A stretch of DNA of 64,000 nucleotides from Pontibacter sp. G13 (GTDB lineage Bacteria; Bacteroidota; Bacteroidia; J057), in NCBI RefSeq assembly GCF_031851795.1, contig NZ_CP134696.1, forward strand, positions 6,138,001 through 6,202,000, read 5' to 3'. Positions within the stretch are counted from its first letter, which is position 1. Each line of letters opens with the position of its first letter. Made by a program: the position numbers and the translations under genes. Below the pieces are notes generated by a model. That model did not search any database, had not been told where the DNA came from, and was given only the letters and a program-made list of their open reading frames with translations. This document shows, piece after piece, positions 55,381-63,999 of this stretch.

Positions 55381-56490
55381 TCATCGTAATTCCTTAGGAT
55401 CATAACCACACTGATTGTTTAGCAATTGCTGCGCCAAACTCGCTGCTTGACCTGATAAACCCAATGCGAGCGACTGTTTCAGATTGCTGCAAGCCTCCTG
55501 TTTTCCATCCAACTCAATCAAAACAAGTGCCTTGTATAAATAGGGTTCCGGTGCTTTGGGTGATAGCTCGATAGCAGCTTGAATGTCGGTGAACGCTTGC
55601 TGGTGATGCCCGAGCAGCGAGTGTGCGTATCCTCTCCTGATCAGAGCGACCATTCTCAAGGCCGGATCTTGGTAATCTACAAGCACCTTATTAAAGTCTG
55701 AAATGGCTTTCATGGGTTTACCCATCGCATTCCAGGCGTTTCCTCTTTCTAGGTATATTCTAGGGATGAGCTCAGCGGTTCTGGGATCAGAATATTCGCA
55801 GGTAATGGCGACACCAGCCGCCTCGGTGAGATCATGTAATGCCATCTCCCATTTGGTCTGATAGATCGCCGATCGCGCTCTTTGGTAGAAAGCTTCTAAC
55901 AATACGCCCTGAAAAGGGTGATCCTCTTTGTTTTTGTGGGGATTGTATCGGATGCTTTTGGAGAATGAAAGCTCAGCTTGGTCATACTGACCTGTTTTGA
56001 GCATACTGAGTCCATGCTCTAGCGCTTCGATCGTCCGCCGCTTACTCACATGACCAGACATCCCGATCATGGTGTTGCGCATCTGGCGTTTGGCTGCCTT
56101 GGCGGAAGAAGCGTCAATTTGAAAGTCAATGGGGACATTCACCCAATACTTGAGGGCCTTCTGATCCCGTTTGGCGGGATAAAACTTGAGCAGATGAATT
56201 TGCTCATTGACGGCTTCGTTCAACACGGGGTGCGCATAGCGAGTGATCCGGTGCTTGACATACTCCCCTTGTTCATTGACTAAGACTCGGCAATAGATTT
56301 TTCCTTCAATACCAGCTTTGAGTGCCTTGACGGGATAGCCAATGGCTTTCCGGACTTCCCCCATGTTAATAGGTTCCGGTTCCCGATCTACATACACGAA
56401 TTCATGAATGTGAGGATCTGATCCGACGATCTGAGCGCACAGAGACCCTCCTGTTAAGAGCAGGAGAAAAAGTGAGAGAACGACTTTCAT
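55381..56490 (-). CDS. TonB C-terminal domain / TPR exported protein
   Basis: This 369-residue exported protein has a signal peptide (MKVVLSLFLLLLTGGSLCAQ). Residues about 35-125 form a TonB C-terminal-like domain (IGYPVKALKAGIEGKIYCRVLVNEQGEYVKHRITRYAHPVLNEAVNEQIHLLKFYPAK). Residues 155-365 contain TPR units (GLSMLKTGQYDQAELSFSKSIRYNPHK, MKAISDFNKVLVDYQDPALRMVALIRRG, QQAFTDIQAAIELSPKAPEPYLYKAL). There is no membrane anchor like true TonB, so it may be a periplasmic partner protein. The start at 56490 is a clear ATG. Confidence 0.82.
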   Translation of the reverse strand: MKVVLSLFLLLLTGGSLCAQIVGSDPHIHEFVYVDREPEPINMGEVRKAIGYPVKALKAGIEGKIYCRVLVNEQGEYVKHRITRYAHPVLNEAVNEQIHLLKFYPAKRDQKALKYWVNVPIDFQIDASSAKAAKRQMRNTMIGMSGHVSKRRTIEALEHGLSMLKTGQYDQAELSFSKSIRYNPHKNKEDHPFQGVLLEAFYQRARSAIYQTKWEMALHDLTEAAGVAITCEYSDPRTAELIPRIYLERGNAWNAMGKPMKAISDFNKVLVDYQDPALRMVALIRRGYAHSLLGHHQQAFTDIQAAIELSPKAPEPYLYKALVLIELDGKQEACSNLKQSLALGLSGQAASLAQQLLNNQCGYDPKELR

Positions 56491-56900
56491 AAATAGATGA
56501 ACCCAATGATATAATTCGTAAATAAGATATCATATAATATGGAATATATGAAGGTCTTGTAATGGAATGGTCGGTTTCGGTGCGCGAATGGTCAATGCGC
56601 TGTATTTGAGTTAATTTGTTGTTTTGTAGTGACTTATGGTTATGTATTCTTACTCCTGTTCATGAGATGTTATGTGTGTGGGCTTTTCGTTGACAGTAGG
56701 AATTTTGGTGCTTGTCCTGTTTTTAGATTATTCGAAAATTCGTTTTTGTTTAAATCGTTACCCGAAAATCAGTTGCCATCCCCTTGGCATTTTGGGGAGA
56801 TTCAATGCACCGATTTGCCTGAGGGTAGGTAATCTTTCGGGGCGAAGTTGCATGGAAACCGAGATCCTGAATAAAACGAAATGTAAACATTCACCCAGAA
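56491..56900. other. AT-rich intergenic region
   Basis: This is a 410-base non-coding stretch upstream of the TonB-C/TPR gene and before the small-RNA cluster. I see no credible gene. Its short open frames lack signal, family or codon-usage support. Confidence 0.4.
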
Positions 56901-56906
56901 GGTTTC

Positions 56907-56936
56907 TTGGACTCCAAAGGAGTTCAACTACATTTG
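56907..56936 (+). promoter_or_regulatory. Promoter of small-RNA copy 1
   Basis: TTG at 56907-56909, exactly 19 bases, then TACATTTG at 56929-56936. This is a full match to the Bacteroidota consensus and places the start near 56943, at the CAGGA stem. Confidence 0.75.
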
Positions 56937-56940
56937 AATC

Positions 56941-57021
56941 AACAGGACGGTAATCCTGGAATTACAAGAGCAAGGGCTAGGGTTGATTCGTTTCCGATGG
57001 AAACTGAGTCCCCTAGTTTTT
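56941..57021 (+). ncRNA. Predicted small RNA, copy 1 of 3
   Basis: It begins with a hairpin CAGGA-CGGTAA-TCCTG, has a single-stranded linker GAATTACAAGAGCAAGGG, and ends in a terminator. The terminator closes with CTAGGG/CCCTAG, continues GATTC/GAGTC, and has an upper stem GTTTCC-GAT-GGAAAC, followed by TTTTT. Forty-odd bases up to CTAGGGT are identical in all three copies, while the upper stem differs but stays paired. A consensus promoter lies just upstream. There is no ribosome-binding site or credible open frame. I do not recognise the family. Confidence 0.75.
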
Positions 57022-57028
57022 CATTGAT

Positions 57029-57064
57029 GGCGGTATCCCAGAGCGGGAATACCGTCTTTTCTTT
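57029..57064 (+). terminator. Second terminator-like hairpin
   Basis: GCGGTATCCC pairs with GGGAATACCGT around a short loop and runs into CTTTTCTTT. It lies directly behind small-RNA copy 1, perhaps a back-up terminator. Confidence 0.65.
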
Positions 57065-57300
57065 GATAGGGGGGATTTTGAGCGATCATCCGTTTAGGAG
57101 GTCGTTCCCAGTATGACTATTCAGCCTATCGGTTGGATAAGGTGGACGAAATGATTTGACAATTGAAGTGCTTGGCGTCAGTAGTTGCGGATCAGGGGAG
57201 AGGATGGCGCTAGAAAAACGCGGGAATTTCGATTTATCAGACGAAATAGAATCTGGGGATCAAATTATGAAACGATGTAACGATTTTGTGTGAAAATGAA

Positions 57301-57330
57301 TTGCTAATGGGGGTGAGTTGAGTACATTTG
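57301..57330 (+). promoter_or_regulatory. Promoter of small-RNA copy 2
   Basis: TTG at 57301-57303, exactly 19 bases, then TACATTTG at 57323-57330. Spacing and -7 box are the same as for copy 1 although the spacer sequence differs. Confidence 0.75.
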
Positions 57331-57334
57331 AATC

Positions 57335-57417
57335 AACAGGACGGTAATCCTGGAATTACAAGAGCAAGGGCTAGGGTTGATTCGTCTCCGATGGAGGCTG
57401 AGTCCCCTAGTTTTTTT
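57335..57417 (+). ncRNA. Predicted small RNA, copy 2 of 3
   Basis: It has the same 5' hairpin, linker and terminator as copy 1. The upper terminator stem is GTCTCC-GAT-GGAGGC, where copy 1 has GTTTCC/GGAAAC; the changed bases still pair. It ends in seven T. Between copies 1 and 2 the sequence is unrelated, so conservation is confined to the promoter boxes and RNA. Confidence 0.75.
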
Positions 57418-57589
57418 ATGTCCCCTCCCTCCATTCGGGAATTGTTTCGCTTTCGGTCAAATTGCGGATTGTCAGACGATTACCTCAAGTTCGTTTCTTC
57501 CGCCTGATTGTACCATTCTCCCCAAAGATGTAACGAATCGTGTCCAAACGGATTTTTCATCCCGATGATGTCCCCTACTTTTATGTTAC

Positions 57590-57671
57590 AACAGGACGGT
57601 AATCCTGGAATTACAAGAGCAAGGGCTAGGGTAGATTCATCCCTTCGGGATTTGAGTCCCCTAGTTTTTTT
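57590..57671 (+). ncRNA. Predicted small RNA, copy 3 of 3
   Basis: It has the same conserved core from ACAGGACGG to CTAGGG. The upper terminator stem is quite different (ATCCC-TTC-GGGAT) but again fully paired, and seven T follow. The promoter is weaker: TACTTTTA at 57576-57583 stands where TACATTTG is in the others, and no good TTG is at the right distance. Two bases after the T-run the GAAGCTGTT array begins. Confidence 0.7.
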
Positions 57672-57673
57672 AT

Positions 57674-58498
57674 GAAGCTGTTGAAGGCTATCTATTCCTG
57701 CTGCAAAGGTCTATTTCCAGAACCTCAATTCGTCATTTTTTCGGCCATAGCCCCACTATGCCCTGCAAAAATGACTTCTTGAGAACCTGAAACTAGCCCT
57801 TTTCGCGACGGAATATCCAGCCTTCAACAGCTTCTCTGGGTTTGCGGGTAGCCATCTATTCCTGCTGCAAAGGTCTATTTCCAGCCCCTCGATCATCGGG
57901 ATTTCTCCCACCTTCGCCTTATTTCCCCCAAAAAACGGCTTTGACCGAACTTGAGCTTGATCCTTGCGCGACGGAATATCCAGCCTTCAACAGTTTCTCT
58001 GGGTTTGTGGGTAGCCATCTATTGCTGCTGCAAAGGTCTATTTCCAGCCCCTCGATCATCGGGTTTTCTCCCACCTTCGCCTTATTTCCCAAAATGGCTT
58101 TGACCGAACTTGAGCTTGATCCTTTCGCGACGGAATATCCAGCCTTCAACGGCTTCTCTGGGTTTGTAGGTAGCCATCTATTCCTGCTGCAAAGGTCTCT
58201 TTCCAGCCCCTCGGTCATCGGGTTTTCTCCCACCTTCGCCTTATTTCCCCAAAACGGCTTTGACCGAACTTGAGCTTGATCCTTGGGCGACGGAATATCC
58301 AGCCTTCAACAGCTTCTCTGGGTTTGCGGGTAGCCATCTATTCCTGCTGCAAAGGTCTATTTCCAGCCCCTCGGTCATCGGGTTTTCTCCCACCTTCGCC
58401 TTATTTCCCCAAAAACGTCTTTGACCGAACTTGAGCTTGATTCTTTTCTCACCGGAATATCCAGCCTTCAACAGCTTCTCTGGGTTTGCGGGTAGCCA
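57674..58498. repeat. Array of about 160-bp units bounded by GAAGCTGTT.. inverted repeats
   Basis: The first element (57674-57834, 161 bp) opens with GAAGCTGTTGAAGGCT and closes with AGCCTTCAACAGCTTC. It shares with the 50994 array the core TTTTTTCGGCCATAGCCCC and the AGAACCT boxes, so both are one family. Four further units follow with periods of 159-163 bases (marker GCCATCT at 57851, 58014, 58173, 58333). Their interiors are diverged, reading CCAGCCCCTCG..ATCGGG. The stems of the two arrays differ in sequence (CATGGGGG against GAAGGCT) but pair in both. Frame-shifting units argue against coding. Confidence 0.8.
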
Positions 58499-58598
58499 GA
58501 GTAAAAAGAGAATCCCGATCTATCCAAATGATTGCTTCTGGCCATTTCCAGAGACATCCACAGGTAGATCGGGATTGTATATCGAGGGTTTGGTCCTG

Positions 58599-59657
58599 CT
58601 AGTTTCTCACCGCAGAGAGTCCTTCAGGTTTCAGGATTCGGATCTCGCTGATATGGGTTTCCACCAAGCCTTCTTCCTTGAACTCAGACAATACACGGGT
58701 AACACATTCCTTGGACGTTCCCACCAAAGAGGCCAAATGCTCTCGTGTAACGGCCATTTTGAAGGTCTCCTGAGGATCTTCTAGGAATCGGTCTCGAAGA
58801 TGCAGGAGGGCATCTGCTACGCGCTTACGAACGGAATCATAGGCGAGGTGAAGCAACTCCTCTTCCTTTTCGCTCAGGGAATCGGATAGCATGCGGATAA
58901 AAGTGGAAGCCACATTACGATTGTTGAACAGCAGAGAGAAAAAGTCATCCTTGGGGATCAGCATCAACTCTGTGTCCTCCAATGCCATCGCAGAATCCTC
59001 ATAAGGAGTATCTCGCAGCAATGGCAGATATCCCAAATAATCTCCTGCTTTCAAAAGACCTGTGACATACTCCTTGGCGTCCTCATTGGTCTTGTAGGTT
59101 CTGACTTTGCCAGATTTGATGAATAGGAGTCCGAATGGATAGCTTCCCTCGTGATAGATGACTTCACGTGCCTTGTACACTCTAGATTGCCGTGCATCAG
59201 AGAGGTTTTTCAGATCCTCAATTCCTTTGGCCTTCAGGATAAATTCCTCGGGCTCAGATTGGAGTGCTTCTAGCTCAGAGTGAATCTTCTGGTGCTTCTT
59301 GAGCCTCAATTCGATGGCGTCCAACAACTCTACATCATCAAAGGGTTTGGTGATGTAATCATCCGCGCCCATGGACATACCCTTCCGGAAATCGACGGAT
59401 TCTGCTTTTGCTGTCAGAAAGATAAACGGCGTATTGGACGTACTTGGGAGTTTGCTCAGCATCCGCAAGACGCCATATCCATCCAATTCTGGCATCATGA
59501 CATCACAAACGATCAGATCTGGTTCGTGAGTCTTTGCAAGCGAAACGCCGACCTTGCCGTTTTCGGCGACCAGCACCTCATAGTCAGCCAAGGAGAGGAT
59601 CTCAGCGGTATTCTCTCGCATGTCTGGGTTATCTTCGATCAGGAGTATTTTCGGCAT
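58599..59657 (-). CDS. Response regulator: receiver fused to Crp/Fnr output
   Basis: This 352-residue regulator has a receiver domain (residues 1-120; KILLIEDNPDMREN, phospho-acceptor Asp53 in LIVCDVMMPELDG, Lys in YITKPFD), a cyclic-nucleotide-binding-like barrel (about 150-265; FIKSGKVRTYKTNEDAKEYVTGLLKAGDYLGYLPLL) and a Crp-type helix-turn-helix (TREHLASLVGTSKECVTRVLSEFKEEGLVE). Phosphorylation and an unknown ligand could both control DNA binding. It is the last gene of the signalling operon, 16 bases behind the hybrid kinase. Confidence 0.9.
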   Translation of the reverse strand: MPKILLIEDNPDMRENTAEILSLADYEVLVAENGKVGVSLAKTHEPDLIVCDVMMPELDGYGVLRMLSKLPSTSNTPFIFLTAKAESVDFRKGMSMGADDYITKPFDDVELLDAIELRLKKHQKIHSELEALQSEPEEFILKAKGIEDLKNLSDARQSRVYKAREVIYHEGSYPFGLLFIKSGKVRTYKTNEDAKEYVTGLLKAGDYLGYLPLLRDTPYEDSAMALEDTELMLIPKDDFFSLLFNNRNVASTFIRMLSDSLSEKEEELLHLAYDSVRKRVADALLHLRDRFLEDPQETFKMAVTREHLASLVGTSKECVTRVLSEFKEEGLVETHISEIRILKPEGLSAVRN

Positions 59658-59673
59658 GGTATGGAGGAGTTAG

Positions 59674-61251
59674 TTATTCTGTAATGGATTCCAATGACCC
59701 ACTGGGCAATTGGATGGGCAGGGTAACGGTGAAGGTCGTACCTCGGTCGATTTCGCTTTCAAATTCGATGACCCCCTGCATGAGGCTGACATATTTATGT
59801 ACAATATTGAGTCCCAGACCTGTCCCTTGAATGTGGGTGGCATTGTGGGCTCTATAAAATCGTTCAAATAGATGGATCTGCTCTTCCTCGGCGATCCCAA
59901 TCCCTTCATCTTTCACCGACAGCTTCAGATGCGGCTCCTTGTCCGTTAGGTTAATGTGGATTCGCGAGTCCGGTCCGGAATACTTGATAGCGTTGGAGAT
60001 CAGGTTGAGTAGGATATTTCGGGTCAAATGCTTGTCCAAATGAACCTGTTTGTCCAGCTCGGCCTCAATGTGCAGGTCTTGACCGGGCTTGGCGAGACTT
60101 TGCATTTCTTCGCAAACCTCCTGAATCAATTCCACCAAATCGAATTCTGAAGGCCGTACCTCCATTTTGCCCTCCTCCAGCTTGGAGATAGACAGGAAGT
60201 CTTCCAAAATACTCGTGAGATTACGCACATTGGCCTTGATGCGGTCCACGTGTTTGGCGCGATTGGGCTGCTGCTCGGTTTGCGTGTATTTCTCGATGAG
60301 CGATACTGATGAGAGGATGGTACTCAGCGGAGTCCGAAACTCGTGAGAGGCCATGGAAATGAACCGTGATTTCAGCTCATTCAGTTGGCGTTCTTTATTC
60401 AGGGCGTGTTTGATCTCGGTTTCCGCCTGCTTTTCTAGGGTGATGTTCCGGAAGACAATCAGGATCTGCTCGCTCTCCAGTCCATCGGCATTCAATGGCA
60501 CCCCTTGGATGAGGTAGATTTGATCCTTGCGGTGCATGTCGAAGTCGAGCGATTCCCCCCCAAACACACGCTGGAGGAAATAGGTCAATTTTTCATGGGT
60601 ATCTGGCTCGAATAGGGAGTAGACGCTCTTTCCCAGCATGGTTTCCCGCGTTTCTCCAAAAGCTTCCAATTCCTGACCATCCGCCAGCAGCAAATTCATA
60701 TCGGGGTCAAGAACCGCAATCAAGGTGCTGGGAAACTGATTGGCCATGGAGTGATAGAGCCATTGACTTCGGGACAATTCTTCGTTGGCCAATTGAAGTT
60801 CAAGGGTTCTTCGCTGCACCCGCTCCTCCAACTCAGCATTCAGCGACCGGATTTGGGTCAGATTGGCTGCTTGCTGGATCGCATAGCGAATGGAGCGCTC
60901 CAGTTGATCTGCGGAAAAATGTCCTTTGACCAGAAAGTCGGCTGCACCTTCACGCATGGCTTGTGCATCCACTTCTGGATCTCCTTGGCCGGTCAGCAGA
61001 ATCATGGGCTTGGTGTAGCCTTTTTTTCTTGCTTCCTTGAGCAAACCGAGGCTAGAGTGGATTCCCAGCCGATAATCCACGAGATACAGGTCATGAGCCT
61101 GTCGGTCCAGTTCCTTTTGGGCATCTTCATACGTGTGTACCCAATCCAAATGGTAGGACTGATGGGTGATGTCTCCAAGTAGATCCTCGGTAATGAGGAA
61201 ATCTTCCTCGTCATCATCAATCAGCAATATGGAAATCTGGCCTGTTTTCAT
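59674..61251 (-). CDS. Histidine kinase with N-terminal receiver and PAS domain
   Basis: This 525-residue cytoplasmic signalling protein has a receiver (1-125; ILLIDDDEEDFLITEDLL, Asp in DLYLVDYRLG), a PAS-like region (about 170-285), a HisKA domain with the phospho-His in MASHEFRTPLSTILSSVSLIEKY, and a HATPase_c domain with NLISNAIKYSG, VKDEGIGIAEEE and GTGLGLNIVHKYV. No membrane segment is present. It lies 9 bases downstream of the single-receiver gene and should pass phosphate within the cluster. Confidence 0.92.
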   Translation of the reverse strand: MKTGQISILLIDDDEEDFLITEDLLGDITHQSYHLDWVHTYEDAQKELDRQAHDLYLVDYRLGIHSSLGLLKEARKKGYTKPMILLTGQGDPEVDAQAMREGAADFLVKGHFSADQLERSIRYAIQQAANLTQIRSLNAELEERVQRRTLELQLANEELSRSQWLYHSMANQFPSTLIAVLDPDMNLLLADGQELEAFGETRETMLGKSVYSLFEPDTHEKLTYFLQRVFGGESLDFDMHRKDQIYLIQGVPLNADGLESEQILIVFRNITLEKQAETEIKHALNKERQLNELKSRFISMASHEFRTPLSTILSSVSLIEKYTQTEQQPNRAKHVDRIKANVRNLTSILEDFLSISKLEEGKMEVRPSEFDLVELIQEVCEEMQSLAKPGQDLHIEAELDKQVHLDKHLTRNILLNLISNAIKYSGPDSRIHINLTDKEPHLKLSVKDEGIGIAEEEQIHLFERFYRAHNATHIQGTGLGLNIVHKYVSLMQGVIEFESEIDRGTTFTVTLPIQLPSGSLESITE

Positions 61252-61260
61252 GCTTGGGGA

Positions 61261-61701
61261 TTAGGGTAATTCGACGATTTCCAGCCAGTATTTCTTGATG
61301 GTTTTCATCATGTCCACCAAGTTGGCAAAGTTCGCGGGTTTGGTGATGAATGAGTTGACCCCCAGCTGGTAGGTCGTATGGATGTCTTCTTCTGCGCGGG
61401 AAGTACTGAACACGACAATCGGAATGGTTTCGAGCCTTGGATCTGCTTTGATTTCTTCCAATGCTTCTCTGCCATCCTTGCGAGGCATATTCAGGTCGAG
61501 CAGGATGAGTCCCGGAAGATTTTCGTCTCTGAGGTGAGCATAAGGCTCCACCCGATTGAGGTAGTTCATCAATTCCTCTCCATCTTCCACAAATGCTGAC
61601 GGGCCCAGCCATTGACATTCCTCCATCGCATCAGCCATCAGCATGCGATCTTCTGGATCATCTTCAGCAATCAATAACAAAGGCAATTTGGCGGTACTCA
61701 T
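61261..61701 (-). CDS. Single-domain response regulator (Rcp1-like)
   Basis: This 146-residue stand-alone receiver (LLLIAEDDPEDRMLMADAMEE, Asp in LPGLILLDLNMPRKDGREALEEIK, SFITKPANFANLVDMMKTIKKYW) is of the Rcp1 type often paired with phytochrome-like kinases. It has no output domain, so it probably shuttles phosphate. The ATG at 61701 is used; an open frame extends upstream into the kinase gene. It lies between the PAS kinase and the hybrid kinase. Confidence 0.9.
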   Translation of the reverse strand: MSTAKLPLLLIAEDDPEDRMLMADAMEECQWLGPSAFVEDGEELMNYLNRVEPYAHLRDENLPGLILLDLNMPRKDGREALEEIKADPRLETIPIVVFSTSRAEEDIHTTYQLGVNSFITKPANFANLVDMMKTIKKYWLEIVELP

Positions 61702-61760
61702 TAAGTTCAATTCGATGGTAAATCCTAACGGATAAATGTAGCCAATTTCCGGGTCCAAAA

Positions 61761-62921
61761 TCAGTCTTTGGACTCCATTTCCCACTGTTGAGGCTTCGGG
61801 TGTTTGGCCAATTCAATGACAAAGGTAGATCCTTGGCCGGGCTTGCTCATGGCATTGATATCTCCGCCATGTCGTTGGGCGATCCGGCGACAGATGGAAA
61901 GCCCAATTCCCGAGCCCTCGTATTTTCGGCCTTCGAGACGCTGGAACATATCAAAAATCCGATCCAGATATTTCTCCTCGAATCCGATCCCATTGTCCGA
62001 AACATAGATTCTTACCCGTGGCTCCACCGTCATGCCTGATTCCGCATCCAAATGAATCTCTTCTCCCCAGATCTGGATTTCTGGAGCTACATCGGGTTTC
62101 CGGAATTTGATTCCATTGGATACCAGATTTTGAAGCAATTGGTGAATTTGGATTTCGTCGGCGTGGATATGGGGCAATGAACGGTAGGTGACCGTAGCCT
62201 GATTTTCCTGAATGGCTAGATCGAGATCCTGGCAGACATTGCCGATGATATCCTCCAAATCTACAGGCAGGAAAGGATTGGCACGGGTAGAGACTCTTGA
62301 GAATGACAGCAGATCCTCGATCAACCTTTGGAGACGATTGGAAGCGTTGAGCATTCGCACAAGGTAATCCTGCCCTTTTTCACTGAGCTTTTCGCCTTCC
62401 TTGTCGATGATCCGCGAACCAAACGCCTGAATTTTCCGAAGGGGCTCCTGAAGATCATGCGAAGAGACATAGGCAAAATGCTCCAAATCCTTGTTGCTTC
62501 GTTCAAGTTCAGCTGCGTATCTCTTGAGGCTGGCTTCAGCCTGTTTTTCCTTGGTCAGTTCATGAATAGTCCCTGCAAACATCCGGGTACCATCCTCCAG
62601 TTCCATTTCGGCCACAGCCAATCGGAAAGGAAATACTGTCCCATTCTTTCTAAGTCCATGGACCTCTCGGCCAATTCCGATGATTTTGGGGGTGCCGCTA
62701 GACAGGTAGTTGTGGATGTATCGATCGTGGGCTTCCCGATCCGGACTAGGCATCAACATGGAGATATTGCGCCCGGTAATCTCGTCGGGATGATATCCGA
62801 AGATATCCGCAGCTGCCGGATTGATGGCGGTGATAACGCCTCGGTCGCTGATGGTAATGATCCCATCGATGGCTGATTCAAAAATCGCCTTGAGCATGAT
62901 CGCTTGATCTAGTTGATTCAT
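61761..62921 (-). CDS. PAS-domain histidine kinase
   Basis: This 386-residue cytoplasmic kinase has a PAS domain (residues 10-125; FESAIDGIITISDRGVITAINPAAADIFGYHPDEITGRNISMLMPSPDREAHD, as in FixL-like PAS), a HisKA domain with YVSSHDLQEPLRKIQAFGSRI, and a HATPase_c domain (NLVSNGIKFRKP, VSDNGIGFEEKYLDRIFDMFQRL, GSGIGLSICRRIA). The HisKA type (SHDLQEPLRK) matches phytochrome-like kinases. FixL-type PAS domains may bind heme, but the proximal His could not be confirmed. The ATG at 62921 was chosen; upstream only TTG fits. Confidence 0.92.
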   Translation of the reverse strand: MNQLDQAIMLKAIFESAIDGIITISDRGVITAINPAAADIFGYHPDEITGRNISMLMPSPDREAHDRYIHNYLSSGTPKIIGIGREVHGLRKNGTVFPFRLAVAEMELEDGTRMFAGTIHELTKEKQAEASLKRYAAELERSNKDLEHFAYVSSHDLQEPLRKIQAFGSRIIDKEGEKLSEKGQDYLVRMLNASNRLQRLIEDLLSFSRVSTRANPFLPVDLEDIIGNVCQDLDLAIQENQATVTYRSLPHIHADEIQIHQLLQNLVSNGIKFRKPDVAPEIQIWGEEIHLDAESGMTVEPRVRIYVSDNGIGFEEKYLDRIFDMFQRLEGRKYEGSGIGLSICRRIAQRHGGDINAMSKPGQGSTFVIELAKHPKPQQWEMESKD

Positions 62922-63177
62922 CTGAGTGGGGAATTGGCGTTTCCCCAAAATTATTGGAGTCCTTCAGAAATTGCAATGCTCGGAAGAACTCTCGGTACAA
63001 TTTGGGCCAAAAAGAAGGCGACGTGCATTCCCGAAGAATCACGCCACCTTTTTCACCACCCTACGAATAAATTCTTTCAGAAGTGATAGGCTTCTGCATG
63101 CAATAAACCTATCCCCCCATCAGATCAAAAGGTGACCGGTCATCCTGCGAAATGACAAAAGTCACTCCCGATCCATT

Positions 63178-63999
63178 TTATAAGGAATCGATGAAATCTA
63201 TGAGGTTAAAGGAGGTATCTGGGTCCCGCACGAGCAGGATTGGGATTTCATGGCAATACTGAACGAGTTTGGCCGCGACGGAGCCCAAGAAAAATGCCTG
63301 CAATCCTCTGACTCCACGAGTTCCGACTACGATCAGATCGGCTTCATTTTCCTTGGCGACATCATTCACCAATTTGGAAATGGATGCTTCCGAACGATTC
63401 CACGTGAAAACTGCACTGCTGGGAACGTTTAGGCTTTCAATGCGCTTTTGCTCTTCCAGAAACTGCTTCTGAGCATGGATGCGCATGATATTGGAGAATT
63501 CCTCCTGCGTTTTCCCAATTTTGGAATACCCACTTGGCACTTCATACACATGATGTAGAACCAGTTCTGTGCCTGGAGTAGCCGCAGCAACACTTGCCCC
63601 TGTATCCCAAGCCAATTTTCCATAATCGGAGAAATCACTTGCGACCCAGATTTTTTGAGTTTGTTTGGGAGGATTTTTGGGAACGAGCAGAAGCGAGCAT
63701 GGCACATTTCGGGCGACTTGGACCGTCAATAGGCCACTTCCCTCATTCGCAGGCTTCAATCCGAGGATCAGCAGGTTGATGTTTTTATGATTGGTCCATC
63801 GGATGATTTCCCTTCTGGCCGATCCTTCTACCACTTTGTATTCGACATCGTACTGTTCCACCTCGGGAAAATACCGCTTGACCTCGGCTTTCATGATGGC
63901 TCGGGCCTCCTCATCACCGGGGACTACCAGTTCTGGATACTCTTCTTTGAGCGCAGGGGGGAGCTCTAGGCTCTTTTGGGCGTTGAAAAAGTAGATTTT
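63178..63999 (-). CDS. Universal stress protein, tandem UspA domains (5' end beyond window)
   Basis: The frame is open through the window edge, so the start is missing; at least 273 residues are visible. The visible part ends the first Usp domain (VEYKVVEGSARREIIRWTNHKNINLLILGLKPANEGSGLLTVQVARNVPCSLLLVPKN) and includes a full second one (KIWVASDFSDYGKLAWDTGASVAA..ADLIVVGTRGVRGLQAFFLGSVAAKLVQYCHEIPILLVRDPD). The G-x(2)-G-x(9)-G-S/T ATP motif is imperfect in the second domain (GTRGVRGLQAFFLGSVA). It heads the signalling operon 256 bases before the PAS kinase. Confidence 0.88.
   Translation of the reverse strand, partial: KIYFFNAQKSLELPPALKEEYPELVVPGDEEARAIMKAEVKRYFPEVEQYDVEYKVVEGSARREIIRWTNHKNINLLILGLKPANEGSGLLTVQVARNVPCSLLLVPKNPPKQTQKIWVASDFSDYGKLAWDTGASVAAATPGTELVLHHVYEVPSGYSKIGKTQEEFSNIMRIHAQKQFLEEQKRIESLNVPSSAVFTWNRSEASISKLVNDVAKENEADLIVVGTRGVRGLQAFFLGSVAAKLVQYCHEIPILLVRDPDTSFNLIDFIDSL

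Noticed and set aside
56941-57671. tRNA or tRNA-like genes (GGTTGATTCG resembles a T-loop)
   Set aside because: There is no acceptor stem, anticodon arm or CCA end; the hairpin is a terminator followed by a T-run.
57842-58471. ORFs on both strands of the 160-bp array
   Set aside because: Units vary from 159 to 163 bases, so no shared frame is kept between copies.
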